The notes under the pieces: generated by a model | The model's input: the letters and a program-made list of their open reading frames with translations, nothing else | The model's database searches: none | What the model was told of the DNA's origin: nothing | Assembly (NCBI GenBank): GCA_037447655.1 | Contig: JBBHKE010003070.1 | Location: 124,001 to 188,000, forward strand | Source: Zygnema cylindricum | Lineage: Eukaryota; Streptophyta; Zygnematophyceae; Zygnematales; Zygnemataceae | Direction: 5' to 3' | Length of the DNA stretch: 64,000 bases | Shown here: positions 20,401-28,759 of the stretch, one piece after another | How the letters are laid out: each line of letters begins with the position of its first letter | How positions within the stretch are numbered: position 1 is the first letter of the stretch | Program-made: the position numbers and the translations under genes

Positions 20401-21892
20401 TCCTAGTTCCTGTTTCAAACTCCTTTTCATCTAGGACAGCTGTTGAGACTAGGTTCTTGCTAAGTTGTGGAATGTAAAGAACGTCTGAGAGTGTCACAAT
20501 TGAGGCCTTTCCATCAACTAGAACCTTCAAGTCAACAGTTCCAACAAGATTTGTGGTTTCTACTCTACCATCTCCGTACTCTATCTCAACTGTTGGGATC
20601 TTTCTCAGTTTAGTGAACCACCGCTTATCTTTGCACATATGCATTGAAGCCCCTGAGTCTATGATCCACCCATCCTCGGGTGGATCCCTCTTACCTCCGA
20701 AAGCACACTTTTGTCTCCGTGGAATATCGACATGCTTTTCAGTGTTTTTCGGATTAAGGAGAAGCTCCTCAAGCTCCTCTTCAGGTTCAGTTTTTTCTTC
20801 CACTTCCTCATCAAGAACTTGAGTCAGGAAAGCCTTTTTCTTTCCTCCGTCCTTTGAGGTTCCTTGACCATCTTTCAGTCGAAGATCTGCAAGTCTGACA
20901 CAATCTGCCATGTAGTGTCCCGGTTTCTTGCAGAAGTGACATAATCCTCCTCGAGAAGTTCCTCTCCCCTGTCTATCAAATCTGCCACCTCTTTGTCCTC
21001 TTCCACCAAAGTTTCGATAGGGATCTTTCCCTCTCTCCTCATCACGCTTCCGCCAATCAGCTCCTGCAGACAATGCTTGAACACTTGGACTCCCTCTCCT
21101 AAGCTCTATGGTGCTTTCTTTCACTAAAATCATTCCCACAGTGTCATCCCAATTCCAATTGCTATCTCCTATGTCCTGCAATCGGTTAATGATATTCTCA
21201 TACTCTTCAGGTAGTTTCATTATTAGTGTGTTCACTCTTTGTCTCTCAGACCATGAGTTACCTGCACTCTCTAGCTCTCCAAACAATGCTCCTAAATCAT
21301 TGCAATAATTATCCATACTTCCTCCCTTATAAGTATAAGCTGCAATCTTATTTTCTGCCAACTGTTGCTGCTGCAATGATCCACTCTTATATTTGTTAAC
21401 TAGTGATATCCAAATCTGAGATGAAGATTTGACATGCATAAGGGGAATGGCAATGCCCTTTGCTACACTTTTAAGAATTAAGAGCTTAGCAACCTTGTCT
21501 TTGTAGTTCCACTTTTCATACTCCGATCTTTCGGTCTGAACCCTTGTCGCCGTTTTTGGTGGTGCTGCTGCCGGTATCGCCTTAGGCAATGGTGTCACTT
21601 GAGTTGCAACTCCTCCCTTTTCTCCTTCCATGACAATCTCCTCTCCTTCCTCATCTTCATCCTCGGTGATGGTGGCAGCTGTTTTACCAACTGTAGAGGC
21701 GGAGGTGCCAGAAAAACGTGTCCCTCCAAACCCAGGTGGAGGTGGGCATCGAATTTGTCCAGACACTATGCCCCATAGATGCTTCTCAAATAGTTCTCCC
21801 TCCATCATCATTTCCCAATAAAGAAAGTCTGATCCATCAAATATGGGCACCCTAGAGGGTGGGCCCATAACCTGAAATTCTGTGGTCTCCAT
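17456..21892 (-). CDS. copia gag-pol polyprotein of element D, intact
   Basis: A 1478-residue single-frame polyprotein from the ATG at 21892 (inside the LTR) to the TAG at 17458-17456. Domains in order: gag start METTEFQVMGPPSRVP; an acidic, serine/threonine-rich linker; a CCHC knuckle (CHFCKKPGHYMADC, about residue 318); protease (WIIDSGASMHMC, about 408); integrase HHCC (HKRLGH to CSGC, about 538-582), then HTDVWGP, RSDNGKEY and EQNGVAERVN; RT with YVDDLLVL (about 1147); and RNase H with TTWSDASYGD and DNQAAISI. All catalytic motifs are present. The integrase has DNGKEY where its relatives have DNGGEY. It is a few dozen residues longer than El1, mostly in the low-complexity linkers. Expected roles: particle assembly, polyprotein cleavage, cDNA synthesis and integration. 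Confidence 0.97.
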   Translation of the reverse strand: METTEFQVMGPPSRVPIFDGSDFLYWEMMMEGELFEKHLWGIVSGQIRCPPPPGFGGTRFSGTSASTVGKTAATITEDEDEEGEEIVMEGEKGGVATQVTPLPKAIPAAAPPKTATRVQTERSEYEKWNYKDKVAKLLILKSVAKGIAIPLMHVKSSSQIWISLVNKYKSGSLQQQQLAENKIAAYTYKGGSMDNYCNDLGALFGELESAGNSWSERQRVNTLIMKLPEEYENIINRLQDIGDSNWNWDDTVGMILVKESTIELRRGSPSVQALSAGADWRKRDEERGKDPYRNFGGRGQRGGRFDRQGRGTSRGGLCHFCKKPGHYMADCVRLADLRLKDGQGTSKDGGKKKAFLTQVLDEEVEEKTEPEEELEELLLNPKNTEKHVDIPRRQKCAFGGKRDPPEDGWIIDSGASMHMCKDKRWFTKLRKIPTVEIEYGDGRVETTNLVGTVDLKVLVDGKASIVTLSDVLYIPQLSKNLVSTAVLDEKEFETGTRKGIFTASFDNEVYFIAEKGSQGMFRIVLCNGKSVLYSCASEMMLWHKRLGHVHLDRLKKMKKKGIVEGITFEDDETFDDCSGCAQGKIHRLPFPKATTFRREKVLDLVHTDVWGPARYASHGGKRWMLTITDDWSRYTKVYFLRHKSEVLRCFKEYKVWSEKLHETSIKEIRSDNGKEYTSRDFEEYLKEEGIHHEKTVPYNPEQNGVAERVNRTLGDMSRSMLSDKRIGLQFWAESMNYANFIKNRVLTSANKEETPYERWTGRKPDLSSLRVFGSQVYSLDSDKTKWKLEGRGKPGYLVGYDECTKGYRVYDLKKRDIILVKHIVVMNEEKSIDPFKYNKEVKIRFETDQFSDFDFENEEKEEGEKEKSADLTKEKEERTTSEATPQYEVETDEEFDETPELEDREAENLPKRNPRMPSIPASDFEEGRRSSKRLQERQVNNQLTKMSHPDEPQTYLEAINTPESSRWITAINEEMASIMEANTWELVDCPPDRKPIGCKWVFKLKLNPDNTIERYKARLVAKGYTQKEGIDYEETFAPVVRFPSVRILLSIAAAEDMEIHQMDIKTAFLHGELEEEIYMRQPEGFVESGEENKVCKLIKSLYGLKQAPRQWNIKLDEFLTGLGYIRISSDHSIYLFEDENGVIFIAIYVDDLLVLSKSLDKINKLKRDLRSSFDMKDLGEAKYILGIQMERDRRNRIIRLTQKEAIGNMLEKFQMEKANGCTTPMDLKKVSEGSEEGGIFIINDEMDEIERKFMENIPYRQIVGSLIYFMNCTRPDIAAAVGVLSRNLNEPRKRDWEAAKRVMRYLVGTRELWLHLGGEHTDITTWSDASYGDVPLRRCTTGYVLQIGSGACCWSSKQQKVVAQSTMEAEYMASCAATKELMWVKSLLEELGFMKFGTQNVFCDNQAAISIAANPKHHFKAKHMDIRLSFVREKVENKIIKLVHKTDREMIADMMTKAVPSPKLIYCRENCGLKLKSD
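21858..21872 (-). promoter_or_regulatory. half-tRNA primer-binding site of element D
   Basis: The minus strand reads GGTTATGGGCCCACC immediately after the LTR and inside the gag frame. It is a perfect 15-base complement of the initiator tRNA-Met anticodon arm as recalled. Confidence 0.8.
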
Positions 21893-22762
21893 TGACCCAC
21901 AGAATGAGCAGCCTATGTAAAGCCTCTAGGATAATATTTGCCCCTTCTACTTTCCCGCTGAATAAGCGCCGCCCAGGCACACAAATATTCAGACCACTCT
22001 CACCCTTGTGAGGACAAGACTCCCCTGAGTCAAACGCAAAAAGAATCACTGAATTTGCTCACCCGAGCAGTAAGTTATGGCTGGTCAAAGATGACCTTTA
22101 TAGTTACAAGCTCTCTTAGAGAGAGAAGTACCTAAATATTACTAAGTCTCGGTCTGCCTACTCACGACTACCTACTATTAAACCCTAGTCCAATAGGAAC
22201 ACTATAAAGTACAAGAAGGTACAATGGGCGATGTACTTATTGTACAACTATTGTACGACAAGGTCTACAAGGTGACACCTGTCATATCGGAAGCCATGGT
22301 TCCTCCTCCCATCTTCTCCGGTATCAAATAATGTGGCGCCACGTGGCACCGCGTGACGCTATATCCGTATGCCGCCAAAAAGCTCACTTCGCGTGGCGGC
22401 TATAATGTCGGCCGTCCGATCAAAACATATTTTACACGGTTCAGATTCGCGTACATGCAGAAATTGCTCCTTTTGGTTAGTCTGCTGTTAATTAGCTGTT
22501 TCGTTAATGTTTATATATTTATAAAACCCGTCACGTGTATCGTTTCGTAACGCCTTAATGGTTAAGGCGTAAGGCTACAAAGGATCTAGAGGTCACGGGT
22601 TCAAACCTAGACCTAGGCATCATTTTAGCCAAAATACCCTTAACTGCAAAAACTGCCACTTTCTAAATATGGCGGCAGCCATGGCGCGCCTTTGATCCTT
22701 ACTCTCTTTCTTTAAAACAAAACTAAATAGGGAAGTGAACTATTAATTACCTCTTTTCAACA
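21873..22762 (-). repeat. 5' LTR of element D
   Basis: 890 bp from TGTTGAAAAGAGG (22762) to TTTCA (21873). The gag ATG lies 20 bp inside its end. Box B-like sequence is at 22598-22607 on the plus strand, and the CCATGGCGCGCC variant of the conserved block is at about 22679-22690. Confidence 0.97.
21999..22069 (-). promoter_or_regulatory. hairpin cluster in D leader
   Basis: Minus strand: TGCTC-GGGT-GAGCA (22069-22056), GACTC-AGGG-GAGTC (22031-22018) and CTCAC-AAGG-GTGAG (22012-21999). They have the same order and spacing as in El1. The first stem is conserved, but the loop has drifted from AGGG to GGGT. Confidence 0.6.
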
Positions 22763-23580
22763 GGCCATGCCTAAATACCATCAAAAACAACTCTTTTGTG
22801 AAAAAAGAAGAAAACTCTTTGAACAATGAGATACAAAGCAAACAGAAGTACCGCCACAAAGGATTACCAGTCGTCGAGGTCAAAAGGGGCCCACGTTAAA
22901 AAGAAAGCACAACTATAAAACCTAAAACTTACACATGGAAAATCTAAACAATGTTGCTATTCCTATCATTCAATACGACTAGGAATACAAATAGGATAAG
23001 CGATAGGTAAAAGGATTAATGAAGCAATATCGGTAGCATATACAGATGATACACAAGGGTAAAAATGTCGAGAACACTTAATATATTTCAATGTGAAATA
23101 AAGTTATTGCGACAACATGATACCAAATGAACAAAGAAACAATGAATAAAAAATGTAGAATTTAAGTTATTGATGAACAACAATGGAATAAAAAATACAA
23201 AAAATGTATATTTCACGGAAAAAAATCTTTTCACATCACCAAACTAAAACTGAAAGATAATGAAGCCAATTAATATACAATATGATTCGTAAACACTATG
23301 TACTACTCTTTTCCTAAAACTTGTATCTGTAACACGCAAAACTTTATTAAAAAAAACAAAAACTATGCTTATACTTCACACACTTTCTAAGATTTTAAAT
23401 GTCTATCACGAAGAAAAGAGACCCTTGCAAACTTCTTGACGGTTTGCTCCAAATGCTATCATCCGCTCCAACATCTTGCATATATCATTTCTTATTCCCA
23501 ACAATCATATATTGTTTTAGGGTGCGGATTAATACAACGATCGTCAGATAATGAACACTAAATGAAAAAGTTGATCGTTG
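22763..23580. other. no gene seen
   Basis: AT-rich sequence right of element D, the continuation of 15780-16552 before insertion. No coding pattern or repeat was recognised. Confidence 0.5.
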
Positions 23581-23599
23581 ATTAGAGTATCAGATACAA

Positions 23600-24400
23600 A
23601 AGACAAAGAGAGGGAAAAGGAATAATATGGGGTATATGAGTTTGACAAAAATAATGGGAAGAATGAGGGACGAAAGGAGAGGAAATGAGAACGAGGTATT
23701 CAAAGAGAGTGACAAGGGAGAGAGAGACATAGAGAGAGAGTGAGGGTGGGAGGCTAATGGATAGGGAGAACAAGAAGTGAGAGGGTGGGGAATAAAGTGT
23801 GGAAGAGGAAGTGTGAGAAACAGAGGGGGGGAGAGAAAGAGAAGAGGATGGATAGGCTGAATGAGAGATTGAGAGAGTAAGATAGCAGGATTGGCGAGCA
23901 ATAGTGGGAGGAAAAAGAGTGTGAGAGGATGGACAAGGGACAGTGGCGAAAGGGAGAGGCAAGGGAGATGCGGATGATGTTGGATGAGAGAGTAGGAGCG
24001 AGAGTGGATGAGGAATATCAAGAGTGAGGAAGAGAAAGTGGGAGAGGGTGAGAGAGGGAGAGGTAGAGGTAGAGGGCACATTCAAGTGAATAACAGGGAT
24101 GAAAATGAAAGAAAGTGGATTTAAGGGAAAGAGAGAGGATTAGGGATAGGGCAAATGCTTAGGAGGGGAGTAAGGCACATTACTGGAGAGGGATTGAGAG
24201 ATAAACAAAGAGGGACACAGAATGAGAGAGAGTGAGAAGAAGAGAGTGAGAGAGAAGAGTAGCGAAAAGGTATGGGATAGAATGAGGGAGATTAACAATG
24301 TCAAGAGGACAAGGTAAAGGAATAGGGAGAGAGAGGGAGAGAGAGAGGAAGGAAGGAGGATAGAGAGGGAGAGGGAGTGAGGGAGGTATAAAAAAATAGG
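23600..24400. repeat. purine-rich (GA) low-complexity tract
   Basis: About 800 bp in which the plus strand is overwhelmingly A and G, with GAGAGAG/GGGA motifs, so the minus strand gives long Ser/Leu/Pro open frames that are artefacts. It could form triplex DNA or be an expanded polypyrimidine intron segment of a minus-strand gene. Confidence 0.8.
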
Positions 24401-25440
24401 TAGAGCCACGCACTTACCTATACTTTTCTTCGTACCTCATAAAAGATATAGCGACGACAATGACGCGCACTTCCATGTTGTTTAACCATGTTATTGCCAA
24501 CCCTAATAGTGTTGTAAACCCTAAAAATAAGGTATGGTGTATTGGTTGTCGTTTGACTACAAGAGGCGGCGGAATGACGCATCTTGCCCAAAAAATGGCG
24601 ACGTTTTTTGAAATTGCTCCGAGAAATTCAGATGTCACCCACCAGACGATGAGGATGTGGACGAGGATGTGGACGGGATTAGCCAGAACAAAAATATATA
24701 TTTTTTGTGTTCTGCCCGCATTTGCCGTTTGTTTCTTATCTTTTCTGGTTTTCAAGGCGTCGCGTTTTTTCCATCCTAAATTTTGTAACTTTACTAAAAC
24801 ATGTACACATTGTGACTCTAATTTGTTGACTTTTGTGAAACATAACCCATTTTAGGGTCAAACTTAACTATAATAAGCGTCTCTTTTGTTTACAGGTCTG
24901 GTATTACCGTTATGTTTCCTCTTGACCTTGTAATAGAGTAAATATGTACTCTATTAAGTTGGAATCATCTCAAAAATAATTAAAACGGCAACATAATAGA
25001 CTTAACATTCCTCGACTGTACAACATGTGTAAGTCTGCTGCAGTACGTTTGCGTAACATATGTAGTTTTTCGCATGTGGATATGTTATCTGTTTAGTGTT
25101 TACATTGCCATTAACAAAAACGAACGTTTGAATGTATGCGAACGTGTGTTTCGCAAACTCGACTCCACGTCTATTCTAAGCGCAGTTCCGTATGCAATCG
25201 ACATAAGTTCACTACAATTTCTGTACGATTTCCGGTAACGAAGCACAGCATAGTACGAACAAACTATTTCAGTACACACACTATTAATGAATACAATAGG
25301 GTCATACTAATGACGCTATTTTACTAGAACCGTAATTAATGTCAAGGATAAATTAGATTCAATCATTGTTTTTCGGGTATCAATGTCAAAATTTTAGGGT
25401 GCCGATATAGCGTACATAAGGCTAATAACGATTCACGGTG
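24401..25440. other. no confident gene; possible transposase relic
   Basis: An open frame at 24460-24855 contains VWCIGCRLTTRGGGMTHLA, faintly like the start of a BED zinc finger of hAT transposases (C-x2-C then GG-x-T-x-L), but the His pair is missing. The remainder is AT-rich without features. Confidence 0.2.
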
Positions 25441-26576
25441 TAGTGTTGGGAATCGGGTAGTTTCATATCGCGATAATTTCGATATTCAATATATCGAATA
25501 TCGATCGAGGAAAGTCCTCGATATATCGTACCGCGACCAACGTAAACTATCGCGATACATATCGCGATATATTGTATTTTATAAAATAAATATTTTATTT
25601 AATATGTTGTTTTAGCGATAACGACAATTTTTTTGAAACGCGACGTACGACGTGATTTTCGTTCCGTGACTTAAAGGTAACGCCGCAAAATGTAACTGAC
25701 GAAAAAGTACTAATACTGTAATACTAATTCATATTGTTATTGTTTAGTACGTACTACGGTACAGAGCTTCACATATGAAAACTTGAAACCCACACTAATT
25801 TAGTCAAAGTATGATATGAAAAAAAAATTGTAGACTGTTCGTTTCAGGCATCAATTTTTATTATTAATTTTATTTATTAATTTTTGAAGTGTACAAAATG
25901 AGAATTCTTATTATTATTTTTATTCAATATATTATGAAGTGTAAAAAATGTGATATTTTATTCTTATGTTTATTAATCATTTTATGAAGTGTGCAAAATG
26001 TGAGTTTTAATTATTATTTTTATTTATTATTTTTTAAAGTGTATAAAATGTGAACTTTTATTCTTATTATTATTATTATTAATTATTTTTTTAAAGTGTA
26101 CAAATTGTAAAATCTTATTGTTATTTTGATTAATTGGAGTAGCAGTAGCTAGTACTACCTGCTGAAGTAACACTGCCAGCAGCTAGTACTACTGGCAGCA
26201 GCAGTAGCTAGTACTAGCCTCTGCTGTAGCACTAGTTCTGGCTGCAGCGGCACGTAGTTCTAGCAATTGCAGCTAATCAATTCTCAATTCCTTAGGTTCT
26301 CAATTAATCCATTTTCAGTTTCCGATTCGCAGATTCCGTGAAAAAAAAAAAAAACATCCTCCACCACTTTGACAGCTGTCATTCTCTTCTTCCGAGAATT
26401 GACGAGCAAGATTTTTTATTTTTTTAAGGAAGCTTCGATACATTGGCGATACGATATATTGGCGATATATCGCGATAATTTGAAATTCGATATATCGAAA
26501 CGATAAATCGATTATCGGGTACCCGAAATTCGATATATATCGAATATCGGCAAATGGTCCTCGATACCCAACACTA
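25441..26576. mobile_element. non-autonomous TIR element, TAGTGTTGGG family, copy 2
   Basis: 1136 bp beginning TAGTGTTGGGAATCG and ending CGATACCCAACACTA. Subterminal segments contain many ATATCGCGATAT-type palindromes. It shares ends and the internal block TTTTCGTTCCGTGACTTAAA with 13778-14584. The interior also has a tandem array (25855-26115) and a CAG/GTAC-rich stretch (26135-26270), which account for its greater length. No transposase is encoded. Confidence 0.65.
25855..26115. repeat. AT-rich tandem array, about 60-bp unit
   Basis: Four to five degenerate units of the form TTTATTATTATTTTTATT followed by TTTTGAAGTGTACAAAATGTGA. The unit length varies slightly; it is internal to the TIR element. 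Confidence 0.6.
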
Positions 26577-27083
26577 CTAATCGGGAATTTTTCTTTTTTG
26601 AAAAAAAATGTATATACTAATTAATCCCTAACTGTGATTTGGGTTGTCCTGGATAATAAATACCCGCCCTTTCGATGTCTAAAGTAATATGCGTACCCGT
26701 ACAAAATTTGACAATTCGTACGTCGTCGCGTGTTCACACGGTCGACAAACGAACATATGAGAGCGTGATTTTTAACGACGAGTTGCGTCTCTTTCTTCCA
26801 ATGCACATTCACATGTGTGCGCAATAATGCTAAGTGTCTTTTTATGCCTTTGTAATTCAAAAAGTACCATTTCGTACGGAGATACCCTGTCCGTACGCCA
26901 CACTATTTCCATCGCAATGTACTTCCATTATGAACGCTAATTGCAAAAAAAGGCTCTAGTAAGAATAATAGAAAAAAATATAATTATGGGATTTTTTTTT
27001 CTGAAAAAAAGGCACCGATGCGATTGGCGGGGTAGCGTGTCAAATTTGAGCCACTTGTCCGTACGAAAAGTAAACACTTTGCG
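26577..27083. other. no gene seen
   Basis: AT-rich sequence between two TIR elements; only short chance open frames on both strands. Confidence 0.5.
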
Positions 27084-27946
27084 GCATAGTTCAAAAGTAG
27101 GTGTTTTTATGGTAGGCCTTTGGTCGACGCCTTTATCGTAAGTTGTGTTATGGGCTTTTCATGTGATCTTCTTAGATCGCTACATTGATAAGGGACCGTC
27201 TGATCATCCGAATCTGCCGGTGTAAATAAAAATTTTTGGTCCGAATTTTTTAATTGGTCCAATTTAGGGTCCGAGTGTTTTAATTGGTCCAAATAGGTCC
27301 GAATACAATATGGGTCTTAAGGTCATATTATATGTTTTGTATGCAATAGGTATATTGTATGGGCCTACTTTCACCTACTTTTGAACTATGCTTTGCGCAC
27401 ATGATATGTACGAAGCCTTCCAAATCAAACTGTATTGCCACGCAAGCGTTTGTACAGATTGAAAAAAACCCCGGAGGAACTTATAACCATAGTTCAAAAG
27501 TAGGTGAAAGTACGCCAATACAAAATGCCTATTGTACGCAAAACATACAATATGACCTTGAAACCCATATTGTATTGGTCGCAAAATGAAAAAAATTTAG
27601 TAACAGGGTTGAGTTGCACATCGATCGATAGAGAATTAAACGTCATGTCTAAATTTTGAAAAATATTCAGCCAAAAAAAAGTTTTTTTGGGAGTTTTGAG
27701 GTATTTTTTATTTAAACCATCAGATTTGGACAATCGGGCGGTCGTTAATCAAAGTAGCGGTCTAAAAAAATCACATGAAAAGCCCAAAACACAACTTACG
27801 ATAAGACTATCGTCAGATTTGGACGAGTAGACGGTCGCTGATAAAAGTAACGATTTAAGAAGATCACATAAAAAGCTCATAACACAACTTAAGATAAAGG
27901 CGCCTACAAAAGGCCTACAATAGAAACGCCTACCTTTGAACTATGC
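27084..27946. mobile_element. long-TIR element (MULE-like), non-autonomous
   Basis: The first about 95 bp (GCATAGTTCAAAAGTAGG.. to CTTCTTAGATCG) return as an imperfect inverse at 27850-27946 (CGATTTAAGAAGATCACAT.. to CTTTGAACTATGC). An extra inverse partial arm lies at 27768-27806, and a smaller nested pair at about 27364-27395 and 27486-27517. Long TIRs suggest a Mutator-like element, but I see no 9-bp target duplication and no transposase. Confidence 0.55.
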
Positions 27947-28011
27947 TTAGAACATTCCAAACAAAAAAAACCTCAGGCGCCAGTTATTACCACTGTTATT
28001 AGTACAGATAA

Positions 28012-28739
28012 GGGTGAAGTTTCATTATGACATTGTGTAATCGTACGGCCAACATTACAGGATGCTACACTTTGAACGAAGTTCCATTGCGCAGAGTCTG
28101 TCATCCAAGTGTAAGCAAAAGAGTGGCGCCACGTAATTATAAATTTGATATTGGAAATCGTCAATGAATTTCACACCGACCAAAAATCTCCATTTGCGTA
28201 CCATGTACGTGCTTACCAGGTCATTGTGCAACACAAATTTTGTACTCTTTGCATGCGCCTTGTCATATACCACCTCGTTTTTGTAGGGTTCATGTTTTTT
28301 CGCGTAGCGAATGAGCGTTGCCTGGAATAGTGTGACGAATGGGCGGTAATAAAATAGCACGACGAAAGTGCGTTACGACATTTTGTTTGTATTTTCTGTT
28401 GGATTTTTTAGTGCGTATATCGTGTGCGAACTTTTGTGATTTCCGTTGGTCGCTAGCTTGACACCTATGCTCATTATACAACGTGTCGCGGCTCAATTTT
28501 TTTCTGTAATTGGTGATGTACCTCGCGAGGAACATCGCCAATTAAAGAAACTTCCGAAGCGAATGCTTCACGGAAAAACATCCAGCCGTCATTGTTAACT
28601 CCTATAATTTTGGAGAATATTGGCAAGATTCTTTGTAATGTTGTTTTCCTAATAAAAACAAAATGAGAGGTACAGGGTAGTACGGAGAGGTCCGAATTTA
28701 TGTAAACAACCTCACTTTTTGTCTCATGGAACTTCACCC
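28012..28739. mobile_element. TAA-flanked TIR element (PIF/Harbinger-like), copy 1
   Basis: 728 bp beginning GGGTGAAGTT and ending AACTTCACCC, flanked by TAA at 28009-28011 and 28740-28742. A 3-bp TAA duplication is typical of PIF/Harbinger and Tourist-type elements. It is homologous, in opposite orientation, to 48751-49451. Short open frames inside are not conserved between copies. Confidence 0.65.
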
Positions 28740-28759
28740 TAACTCTCTACAATTAACAT

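Larger units (their letters stand above)
16553..22762 (-). mobile_element. intact, young copia LTR retrotransposon D
   Basis: 6210 bp on the minus strand: 890-bp LTRs at 21873-22762 (5') and 16553-17442 (3'), half-tRNA primer site, uninterrupted gag-pol, polypurine tract (17443-17455) and target duplication GGCCA (16548-16552 and 22763-22767). Comparing the two LTRs line by line I found no difference. Identical LTRs, an intact frame and a perfect target duplication indicate very recent transposition. This is the best candidate in the window for an autonomous, possibly active element. Confidence 0.97.

Noticed and set aside
18846-21821. Several plus-strand frames of 60-90 codons opposite element D gag-pol
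   Set aside because: Shadow frames of the long minus-strand gene, not conserved in the other elements.
23582-24409. Long Ser/Leu/Pro open frames on the minus strand
   Set aside because: Products of the pyrimidine-rich strand of a low-complexity tract; three frames are open at once, which is typical of simple sequence.
24460-24855. BED zinc-finger transposase gene
   Set aside because: Only a C-x2-C and GGG-x-T-x-L resemblance; the His pair is absent and an overlapping minus-strand frame is also open.
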